From Dyella acidisoli (GTDB lineage: Bacteria; Pseudomonadota; Gammaproteobacteria; Xanthomonadales; Rhodanobacteraceae): 64,000 nt of DNA. Below the pieces are notes generated by a model that did no database searches, was not told the origin of the DNA, and saw nothing but the letters and a program-made list of their open reading frames with translations. The position numbers and the translations under genes were made by a program. The stretch lies in the NCBI RefSeq assembly GCF_030160295.1, contig NZ_BSOB01000018.1, forward strand, positions 124,446 through 188,445, in the 5' to 3' direction. Each line of letters begins with the position of its first letter. Position 1 is the first letter of the stretch. Of the stretch, positions 8,830 through 16,130 are shown piece by piece.

Positions 8830-9147
8830 TCACGACAAGTTGTAGTGAATCTCAGTGAAGTAGTGTCCCGCGCCCGGTGGGATCTGGCGCAGGATCTCGC
8901 TTGCGGCTAGGGGAATCCACTGGATCATTGCCTTGACATCCTCGCCAGCATCCGCGTCGATGGGCGTCGTTACGATGCCTCGGTGGAAGTACTCAGGCAG
9001 CTTCTCCTTAAGTATCCGCTCCGCGGCCTCGGCTGTGCCGGCCACGGCCAAGCAGGACCTCAGGCCTTCGCCCGTGGCAGCGTAGTTCATGTAGCTGAGG
9101 TACCAGCCGGCCTCGAGGAGGGTGGGCGGCATGGACTTGTTGGCCAT
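8830..9147 (-). CDS. Hypothetical protein (105 aa)
   Basis: Unrecognised small soluble protein. ATG 9147 has AGGAA at a normal distance. It contains a likely helical middle (GTAEAAERILKEKLPEYF) and ends with PPGAGHYFTEIHYNLS. The same C-terminal pattern (PAPGHYFADLDL) is readable just upstream of tnsAB at about 7590-7650, which suggests a second, decayed copy of this family there. No function can be assigned. It is monocistronic cargo. Confidence 0.6.
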   Translation of the reverse strand: MANKSMPPTLLEAGWYLSYMNYAATGEGLRSCLAVAGTAEAAERILKEKLPEYFHRGIVTTPIDADAGEDVKAMIQWIPLAASEILRQIPPGAGHYFTEIHYNLS

Positions 9148-9453
9148 GACGGAATTCCTGTGGCAAAGAGTGGTCTCGTCTTCGGACTTTAGGCGACCGC
9201 GTTCTCAATCGCTGAGATTGAGCTCCCACAGGGGATCAAACGCTTCCGGACGTGCAGGTTGCATACCGACCTACGTAAAAGTGGTCGGTTACCGCCGGCT
9301 GGAAAGCAAGGGCGACAACCATTGCAGCTTGGCCGACTACGTCAAGTTGAACGGCCTACACGCTGAGCCACGACTCCAGCGCCACTCCTACCAATCTTTA
9401 GTGAGTCTGCAAGGCGGGACTATCATGATCCCGCCTTCCTCTGATTCCTTGGG

Positions 9454-9678
9454 GTGATCACTATGGCGACCTTCGAAATGCGTGAGCTTCACTTAGTGAA
9501 GAAAGCGCTAGCAATTTCCATCTTAGTGATGGAACGCCAACACGGCCCCCTGAGTTCGCCTAGCGATAGGTTCGACATGAAGCTCCTACTGGAGCATTTG
9601 ACGGATACGGCTGAGCTTGAACATTACACACGGTCTGCCTGGATCGCGGTCACTGGAAAACCACCAGAAGGCCATTGA
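9454..9678 (+). CDS. Hypothetical protein (74 aa)
   Basis: A short frame with a helical, charged sequence (MRELHLVKKALAISILVMER). A second ATG at 9463 is equally possible, since only a weak GGGGTGATC precedes it. Convergent with the HNH gene. No family recognised. The 9148-9453 stretch before it holds nothing identifiable. Confidence 0.45.
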   Translation: MITMATFEMRELHLVKKALAISILVMERQHGPLSSPSDRFDMKLLLEHLTDTAELEHYTRSAWIAVTGKPPEGH

Positions 9679-9712
9679 ATACGGGCCAAATTGTTAGCAT
9701 TGAGAAATGTCG

Positions 9713-10432
9713 TCAGCACACTGCCCAGATTAGCCTCATCAGTGCATCATCAGGGTTCAATGGAGTAGGGTTGCACCGTTCAAGAGGCGTCAGTGTTGTG
9801 ATCCCAGGAAGAAGTAGTGCAGAGCAAAGCACGCCACCGCGTTCCACAATTTCGATGGACGGGATTCCCTTTTGAAGGCCTTGGTGGACTTCAACAACGT
9901 CCTCTGGATTGGCGTAAACAGAAAACCACCAATGTTCACCACGCGTGGGGCTTCGTGCGTATCTAATCGCGTCTTGAACTCTGGCTGAGACGGCTACATC
10001 GTAGAGGTGCTTTGCCAGAAGCTCTAAGCCCATTTTTAGCAACATGCGACAGACGGCGAGCGGTTCAGTGACCTCTGCCACTACACGGAACGAAGTAATT
10101 TCATCAGTCATTACTTTTTCTAAAATGGTGTGATTTCTAGGCGCTAACTCTAGTAGACCTGGGATACCAGACGCGTAAATTCTGCCAAGAGTTGCTGAGA
10201 TGGATGTCATCTTTCCTTTTTTTGTGGGAATGCTGTTGAACAGCCGATAGAAAGAAAATGGGAAACTGGCGAGAGCAGGAAGTTCGACCTTCTGACCAAA
10301 ATACTGATTGCATCCGTCGCATGTAATACCAGGAGGGGCCACGGGGGACAGTGCGCCACCTAAGGATTCGGGAATTATGTGAGATATGGATGTGAATGGC
10401 CCGTTCGACTGGCAGAAGATGCACGTTTCCAT
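9713..10432 (-). CDS. HNH endonuclease-family protein
   Basis: 239 residues from ATG 10432, preceded by GAGAGGGA 8 nt upstream. The N terminus carries METCIFCQ (C-x2-C), then SHIIPESLGG with the HNH histidine, then GITCDGCNQYFG (second C-x2-C and the asparagine). This is the classic zinc-ribbon HNH layout, which nicks or cuts nucleic acid. The remaining 170 residues are unassigned and probably recognise the partner or target. The gene starts 22 bp after the DUF3644 gene, so the two are likely one transcript. A defence nuclease is the favoured reading given the island context, but that is inference. Confidence 0.78.
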   Translation of the reverse strand: METCIFCQSNGPFTSISHIIPESLGGALSPVAPPGITCDGCNQYFGQKVELPALASFPFSFYRLFNSIPTKKGKMTSISATLGRIYASGIPGLLELAPRNHTILEKVMTDEITSFRVVAEVTEPLAVCRMLLKMGLELLAKHLYDVAVSARVQDAIRYARSPTRGEHWWFSVYANPEDVVEVHQGLQKGIPSIEIVERGGVLCSALLLPGITTLTPLERCNPTPLNPDDALMRLIWAVC

Positions 10433-10454
10433 CAAGTCGTCCCTCTCTTGAGAA

Positions 10455-11513
10455 CTACTTTGGCTGAGTTTTGTATGTCTGCCAAATCTGCTGGATGTCA
10501 CCGCCATCTTTGATGAAATCTTGCATTTTTTTCAATGCATTGTCTGAGTAACAAGGAAATGTGCTCTTGCCGAACTCAAAGACATGGCAGCAATTTTCGT
10601 CCGAATCTATCGTCAAATGGTGGCGAAGGGCCTTGCATTTTGGTTCGGTCAGTTCAAGCTTTCTGGCAATCTCAGAAGCCCGCATATGGAACTTCTTTTG
10701 CATATCGACTTCACGGATTGCCGCCACAGCGGACGGATCATCCCCCGCGATGTAACGAACGGGGATGCCCTCTTTTTTGGAGAACTGGATCTTTAGAGTC
10801 GGCCCTTCGCCAGCTTGAATGGTCGATATGGCAACAAGGCGTGGAAATACGCGACCTATTTCTTCTCCAGCTTTCAGCGCCTTCTCAATGCGATCTACGT
10901 CCTTTTCACTGATTTCCACTTCTTCGGTAATCAGTGCTTCCATCGCAAGTAAGGATCGGACTCGGGCCCTTGCTTCGTCGCGTTGGCGTCGTCCAGGCTT
11001 TAGCAGGTCATGGATGAGCTTGTATTCCTTGTCCACAAGAAATTCGAAGTCACCAGGGGGAAGTGTTGATACAGGCAGCACGCGTAGCGGGATGTAAGTT
11101 TGAAGGTCAAGGTTTAGAGCAGATTTCAAGTAGGCATCGAACGCTGTTACCAGTGCCCGGGTCTGCATGTAAAGAAGGTCTTCGGAGACGTATATGAACC
11201 AGTGCTGGGCGCTGTCTCGAAGAGCATCAATGGATCTCATTACCCCAGCTTGTTGTGAACTTAGGCCGTGATGGGACTGGCACAATCGAACACATTTATC
11301 AAAACCAATAGACGTTCCTGATTTCTTATCAAATACGTCGACTTTATTTTGAACGAGGACTGCTTTGAGAAGCATCTCGCTTGCATGCTGTAGATGAAGG
11401 AGCACAGAGCAGATGCGCCCCTCTTCGTGATATGAATTGAAAGTAGCCATCGCAATCTTTAGTGACGCGATGGCTTTGTCTTTCAGTGTCTTGGCATCTC
11501 TAAGAAGACTCAC
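10455..11513 (-). CDS. DUF3644-family protein, probable partner of the HNH nuclease
   Basis: 352 residues. The N-terminal third (AKTLKDKAIASLKIAMATFN, LLHLQHASEMLLKAVLVQ, RDSAQHWFIYVSEDLLYMQ) matches the DUF3644 pattern, an all-helical domain with HEPN-like look. A mixed middle section and a C-terminal part that could be a winged-helix segment follow (ASEIARKLELTEPKCKALRH). GTG 11513 is chosen because GGAAG precedes it; an upstream TTG at 11528 has no ribosome site. Its function is unknown. HEPN-type domains are often ribonucleases, but the short catalytic motif is not certain here. It is noticeably AT-rich. Confidence 0.7.
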   Translation of the reverse strand: MSLLRDAKTLKDKAIASLKIAMATFNSYHEEGRICSVLLHLQHASEMLLKAVLVQNKVDVFDKKSGTSIGFDKCVRLCQSHHGLSSQQAGVMRSIDALRDSAQHWFIYVSEDLLYMQTRALVTAFDAYLKSALNLDLQTYIPLRVLPVSTLPPGDFEFLVDKEYKLIHDLLKPGRRQRDEARARVRSLLAMEALITEEVEISEKDVDRIEKALKAGEEIGRVFPRLVAISTIQAGEGPTLKIQFSKKEGIPVRYIAGDDPSAVAAIREVDMQKKFHMRASEIARKLELTEPKCKALRHHLTIDSDENCCHVFEFGKSTFPCYSDNALKKMQDFIKDGGDIQQIWQTYKTQPK

Positions 11514-11574
11514 GTTCTTCCATCCCAAGATGCGACTATTTGCTCATGTTACCAACGGGCTGATGCTACAGCAT

Positions 11575-12039
11575 CTATGTAGCGGTATGACTGTGGCGCG
11601 GATATCCATTCACGTCACATCGCCAGTCAGAAGGTCGCTTTCTGCACAAGTCCTCGAGATCACTGTCTGTCTTGACCTCGTAGATCCGTACGCAGTCGGA
11701 TTCCACTACGAGATAGTCCGCTGTATAGCTGATGCGCGTTTTTCTTCCCGAAGTGTCGGTGATCGATAGAGGAACGCTCAGAGGCTGGTCATAGACCGCC
11801 CGTAAATCGTCGCGGCGGTCGAGTTCCACTAAGAAAAGGTATTCACCGGAAAGCGATTCGGCTTGTAGCACCACACCGAGCCGCTCCATCGGCACGTCCA
11901 GCACGAGGTTCCGCCGACGCCGTCGCCCTACCTTCCGAGCAGGAGGTGAGTGGCATACGTCGAGTATGTATTGGATGCCCGGCTCAGGCGTTCCAATCCT
12001 TCGCAACTCAGCCTCGGTAATCTGGTTAGCTGACCCCAT
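11575..12039 (-). pseudogene. Truncated second TnsA-like endonuclease domain
   Basis: 154 residues closely parallel the TnsA part of the fused transposase at 5089: shared CHSPPARKVG/ASSPPARAVG, ERLGVVLQAESLSGEY/PDLGVVLQVESASGEY, YDQPLSVPL/YDQPKSVPL and DYLVVE...YEVK/DFLVIH...YEAK. The D and ExK residues are intact. It stops right after the nuclease core with an unrelated tail (NGYPRHSHTAT), with no TnsB part downstream. ATG 12039 has a strong GGGAGGG site, so it may still be translated. Read most simply it is the stump of another Tn7-like transposase operon; a repurposed stand-alone nuclease is the alternative. Confidence 0.75.
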
Positions 12040-12187
12040 AGCTTCGCCCTCCCAGCAGCTTCGTTGCTGAGACAGATGCCGCCATGCGCTTTTGCATGGC
12101 AGTCCGAAAGACGCCGCGGAACCTGATTAGGCAGTCTGCTCCCCATCTCGATTTTAGTCAATAACCTTATGATTTATAACGTTTTTT

Positions 12188-12213
12188 GTCCGTATGATGT
12201 ATATCATACGGAC
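12188..12213. promoter_or_regulatory. 11-bp-arm palindrome between divergent genes, likely operator
   Basis: Perfect arms GTCCGTATGAT and ATCATACGGAC with a 4-nt centre. It lies between the TnsA-like gene (minus, start 12039) and the ABC-3C operon (plus, start 12329). No T tract follows on either strand, which argues against a terminator and for a dimeric regulator site. Confidence 0.6.
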
Positions 12214-12328
12214 ATGATTATCCGCACAGGCTGCGGGCCATTTCACACAACATTGACGCTGTAGCCTATCTATTTGAATACCCTGATAAATATGTAAGTC
12301 TATCCTCGTGAGACCAGGGGAAGTCAGG

Positions 12329-13429
12329 ATGACCACAGGGGCAAGTTCGAGCAGCGATGCCGTTCGGCAGCAATTGCACGAGGTGAAACCGAAACGAAAT
12401 CGCCTTGTTATAAAGCGAGGCGCAGTTCCACCGGCCGTGTACTTGATGCATATCTCCGACAAGCAGTGGGAAAAGTTCATTGAAGCTGCTTGCCGTCAAC
12501 GGCCATCACCCAAATATGCACAGGTGAAAGTACTCGGTAACGCCAATGATAAGGGGCGTGATGTCGAAGCTCGCCTCCAGAAAGATCTCGTCGCCGACGC
12601 GTGGGATCTGTTCCAGGCGAAGCATTACTCGGCTCGCCTCGCGCCTGGCGATGCTTATCCGGAGATGGCGAAGTTCTTCTTGAATCTGTCAAAGGGTAGT
12701 TATCCTGCGCCGCGCAAATATTACTTTTGCGCCCCCCAAAACGCAGGCCCTGAGCTTCACGATCTTCTGGCTGATGCTTCCAAGTTGAAAGCGGGCTTTC
12801 TGGCTGCATGGCGGAACAGCACACACGGGCTAGGAGCCAACGCCCTGAAGATATCCGGCGCAGCTGAAGCCATCGCAGAGAAGTTCGACTTCAGTAAGTT
12901 TGAGGAGTGTCTAGTCCATGAGCTTCTTGACTGGCATTCGCGGGACTCCGCTTCGCACTTCAAGTTATTTGGCATCGAGCCCGAGCGCGGCGACGACCCC
13001 GCTGTTCCAGAAAAAGCTCAGCCTCATGAGCAAGTTTACGTAGAAGAGCTTCTTCGAGTTTATTCAGAACGATCCGGAATGCCGGTTCAGATCCAGGACG
13101 TCGATAGCGACAGCAACGGAATCTACGGAGATCACTTCGCGGCTCAAAGAGAGGTGTTCTATGCCGCGGAGGGATTGCGGCGTTTCAGCCGAGATATATA
13201 TCCAGCGGATGAGTTCGAAAATTTATTGCAGATGGTGAAGAAAGGCATTCAGCCAAAGGTGACGAGTCCACGTTTGACCACGGGATTTGATCGGCTGGAT
13301 GCAGCTCTCGATGCCGTATCCGGGCTCTCCCTTCAGGACAGCGTTTTACATCCACGTCTGCGGGGAGGCGATCTTCCGGGCACATGCCATCACCTCGTCA
13401 ATGAGAAGAAACTCAAATGGGTACGATGA
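12329..13429 (+). CDS. ABC-3C system protein with Mrr-like nuclease domain (effector/CTD component)
   Basis: 366 residues. Residues about 45-180 have the restriction-fold order of Mrr-type nucleases: WEKFIEAAC (candidate E), KGRDVEARL (D78) and FQAKHY (Q96-A-K98). The C-terminal 180 residues fit the conserved C-terminal domain of ABC-three-component systems, which links variable effectors to the ABC core. First gene of a tight three-gene operon; its end overlaps the next gene. ATG 12329 is chosen for AGGGGAAG just upstream. The nuclease would be released or activated by the ATPase on phage sensing (family inference). Confidence 0.75.
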   Translation: MTTGASSSSDAVRQQLHEVKPKRNRLVIKRGAVPPAVYLMHISDKQWEKFIEAACRQRPSPKYAQVKVLGNANDKGRDVEARLQKDLVADAWDLFQAKHYSARLAPGDAYPEMAKFFLNLSKGSYPAPRKYYFCAPQNAGPELHDLLADASKLKAGFLAAWRNSTHGLGANALKISGAAEAIAEKFDFSKFEECLVHELLDWHSRDSASHFKLFGIEPERGDDPAVPEKAQPHEQVYVEELLRVYSERSGMPVQIQDVDSDSNGIYGDHFAAQREVFYAAEGLRRFSRDIYPADEFENLLQMVKKGIQPKVTSPRLTTGFDRLDAALDAVSGLSLQDSVLHPRLRGGDLPGTCHHLVNEKKLKWVR

Positions 13430-13914
13430 AGAACTCGAAGAGTCCTGAGCTCTTCAATACGCCATTTGAGCTCGGGCTACGCATGGTCTACCTGCTCACA
13501 GCGCTCCGTCCGGGAGGCGCGGACCTACAGAAACTTGTCTTGCTTGACTACGCCATTGTTTACTCAAAGGACGTCGGAGGTCCTGAAAGCCTGCACACGC
13601 CCGTACCATTTCGAAATGGCGAGCTATTCAGTCGGCGCGAGCGAATTGAGCAAGGGCTCTACCTGATGAGTACTCGAGGGCTAGTCGAAGTGGTGCTCGA
13701 TGAAGGTGGAATGACGTATATCGCCGGGCCTAGCAGCTTCACGATGATTGGCTCCATGACCTCAAAGTACTGGCGCGACCTTGAAGTTAGGTGTCAATGG
13801 GCCTCTGCTCAATTCGGTCAAGCAAGCTCGGCTGAACTCTTGGAAGAATTCGCCTCCCACGGCCACCTTTGGGGCGCGGAGATTGAGACTACGGCAAGGA
13901 GCCTCTTTGAATGA
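13417..13914 (+). CDS. ABC-3C system middle component
   Basis: 165 residues. FNTPFELGLRMVYLLTALRP followed by DLQKLVLLDYAIVYS and LFSRRERIEQGLYLMSTRGL is the signature of the small middle component of ABC-3C systems, predicted to adopt a winged-helix fold and couple ATPase to effector. Start options are ATG 13417 or ATG 13426, the latter giving an ATGA overlap with the upstream stop. Its own stop overlaps the ATPase start by ATGA. The overlap chain implies fixed stoichiometry. Confidence 0.8.
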   Translation: MGTMKNSKSPELFNTPFELGLRMVYLLTALRPGGADLQKLVLLDYAIVYSKDVGGPESLHTPVPFRNGELFSRRERIEQGLYLMSTRGLVEVVLDEGGMTYIAGPSSFTMIGSMTSKYWRDLEVRCQWASAQFGQASSAELLEEFASHGHLWGAEIETTARSLFE

Positions 13915-15710
13915 GTATTGCGCTGATTTCACTGATGATATCGGGGCCGGATAAGGCTGACGCGATAATCGACTTTCGATCTTTCGCGACCCTAGTCCGC
14001 GGACCAAGTGATACGGGCAAGTCCTATATTCGCGATTGCCTCTGGTACCTGCTTGGTGGTGACAAGGTACCCAAAGCGCTCCCGCAAGCTGTGGGCTACG
14101 GGCAGATGGTTCTCACGGTAGTAAGTGACGGCCAGAGCTTCGAGATCGTGCGCGGTCTAGAGGGTGGTGAGGCCCATATTCGACAAGTGTTCGTCGATGC
14201 TTCTGGCTTCGCTCGTAACGAGCCGATTGACGAAGACTTGAACGACTTCCTGGTAAGGCTTTCAGGCGCCCAGGGAAAGGAGCTGTTACGCTCTAAGTCA
14301 AAGAAGGGAGCCGTAACCAGTGGCGATTTCCGGCATTGGTTCCTTCTCTCCCAACCACACATGATTAGCGAAGAGGTGACGAGTGGCGTTGGTGTCAACG
14401 CCACGCAGCGCACAGCCGCCTTCCACCTGTTCTTGACTGGAAGTGACGACTCCGCAATCCAAGTGGCAAAAACAAATGCTGAGCGCGAGCGTATCTCCGG
14501 ACAGATTACCGGCGCGGAGTTGAGCTTGGCACGCATTAACGCAGAGATTCCCTCTGAGCTGGAACGCGACGATGTCGCCCAGTCCTTGGAGCGCGTGGAT
14601 GCAGCGCTTGGAGCCATGAGTAGGCAGTACGAGGCCCGCGCAGCCGCTCTGAAGGAATTACGAGCCAGCATCCTGCCGACAGCTGCAGCACTTCAATCGG
14701 CAACGACTTCACTCGAGCACAGTCGTTCAATGGTCGAACGCTTTGAGCTCCTTGATAAGAAGTATAGAAGTGATATTGAGCGACTCGGTGCCACCTGGGA
14801 GGGCGTTTCAATGTTCCAGGCGCTAGAAGAGGTGGACTGCCCGCTCTGCGGCACACCCGCCTCCGAGCAGCTTGATCCGCAACATTTAAAGCAGGGTGCA
14901 CAGGATAACTATCGGCGAGCCCTCAAAGCGGAGGCGACGAAGATCCAATCTCTGCGTGCAGGCCTATCCGGGGCTCTAGTGCGCGAACGGGAGCGTGTGG
15001 CCCAACTGGATGTCCAAGTGGCTGGCCTCAAGCGTCGGCTGTCGCATTTAGAAGGATTAGAGACTGCCAAATTAAATGAAACAAAGGTCGAGTTTACGGC
15101 CGAGCCCAAGACGTTAGCTCTTCGCCGCAGCGAGCTTTCCGAGATCCTGTCCAAGATGGACGAGATGACCCGCCTCCGGGCAGAGATTGATCGACTTACA
15201 AAATCAAAGCGAAGGTCGAAGGTTGAGCTAAGTAGAAACGTGGGTGACGAAGGGAAGGTCGTTGCAGAGTACGCGAAGGACCTGCTTCACGCGTGGGGCT
15301 TTACGAGCATCGAAACAGTTGCGCTGGACGTAGGTGAATGCGACCTCGTTATTGATGGGCGAGCCCGCTTGAGTTTTGGCGCAGGTAAACGGGCCATCTT
15401 CTTAACGGCCATGACCGTTGCGCTTATGCAGCATGCAATGACCGAAGGGTATCCGCACATCGGCTTTGTCGTCATTGATTCCCCGCTGAAATCCTACGCA
15501 GACCCAAAGAGCGCTGAAGTTCGAGAAGTACCCGTCAGGACGGTTACTGATAACTTCTACGACTGGCTTGCTACTTGGAAGGGAAAAGGGCAGATCGTCA
15601 TTCTCGAAAATCAGGACATTTCTGCCTCGACGGCCTCCACATTACGGCCGATCGAATTCTCGGGTGTTGATGGGCAGGGGCGCTATGGGTTCTACCCGCT
15701 AAGAGAATGA
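13911..15710 (+). CDS. ABC-3C system ABC ATPase (SMC/Rad50-like)
   Basis: 599 residues. Walker A is GPSDTGKS (31-38) in the N-terminal lobe. A long coiled coil follows from about 185 to 470, interrupted by a zinc-hook-like CPLCGTP (310-316). The C-terminal lobe contains a signature-like SFGAGKRA and Walker B FVVIDSP. This is the Rad50/SMC layout of the ABC-3C ATPase, a presumed sensor of phage DNA or of DNA ends. It closes the operon. Confidence 0.85.
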   Translation: MSIALISLMISGPDKADAIIDFRSFATLVRGPSDTGKSYIRDCLWYLLGGDKVPKALPQAVGYGQMVLTVVSDGQSFEIVRGLEGGEAHIRQVFVDASGFARNEPIDEDLNDFLVRLSGAQGKELLRSKSKKGAVTSGDFRHWFLLSQPHMISEEVTSGVGVNATQRTAAFHLFLTGSDDSAIQVAKTNAERERISGQITGAELSLARINAEIPSELERDDVAQSLERVDAALGAMSRQYEARAAALKELRASILPTAAALQSATTSLEHSRSMVERFELLDKKYRSDIERLGATWEGVSMFQALEEVDCPLCGTPASEQLDPQHLKQGAQDNYRRALKAEATKIQSLRAGLSGALVRERERVAQLDVQVAGLKRRLSHLEGLETAKLNETKVEFTAEPKTLALRRSELSEILSKMDEMTRLRAEIDRLTKSKRRSKVELSRNVGDEGKVVAEYAKDLLHAWGFTSIETVALDVGECDLVIDGRARLSFGAGKRAIFLTAMTVALMQHAMTEGYPHIGFVVIDSPLKSYADPKSAEVREVPVRTVTDNFYDWLATWKGKGQIVILENQDISASTASTLRPIEFSGVDGQGRYGFYPLRE

Positions 15711-16130
15711 GATGCTGACTGAGATGTTCAGCGCGATTTCTCACTAAAGACTGCAAGAGTATGGCTGAAGGACGACGAGCGTCTAGCGAAGGTCACTAAG
15801 GGGGAACAAATGGGCGTCTTAGCTCTATCGGCAGATAAGGTGCGCGGACTTGAAGCTCGCATTGGCTCTCAACATTACTCAGTGTGTGCTAGTTCTCACA
15901 TAGCGAAGCGATCGCATCGTAAATGCGGACGTTTCTTCCGTTGCAACAGCAATGCGGAATGGATTGCCTATATGGCGTGGTACCCGTAGACCCTTGCTAG
16001 ATCCCATTTTCTTGAAATCCAATGGTCACGCCGGGCGACGCATTTAACGACCAGCAATGGGCCATTAAAGCGCAAGGTCTTCTTGTCCATTCAAAATGAT
16101 CGAACTTCCTTCAGAACTTAAAGGGAACAC
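15711..16130 (+). other. Intergenic region between ABC-3C operon and STAND gene
   Basis: About 420 bp with no supported frame. The last 20 bp hold AAAGGGAACAC, the ribosome site of the next gene, so a promoter should lie in the preceding AT-richer 100 bp. Nothing else is recognised. Confidence 0.5.

Noticed and set aside
12188-12213. Intrinsic terminator
   Set aside because: The hairpin is strong but no T tract follows on either strand; T residues precede it on the plus strand.
2477-12300. CRISPR-associated transposon (CAST)
   Set aside because: The TnsAB-TnsC-TniQ set prompted a search, but no cas genes, repeat-spacer units or atypical guide repeats were seen, and TniQ has TnsD-like length.
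11500-12300. Ends of a second nested transposon around the TnsA-like gene
   Set aside because: No copy of CATAGTTTGGCC or of another paired terminal repeat with duplication was found; the 12188 palindrome is a single site.
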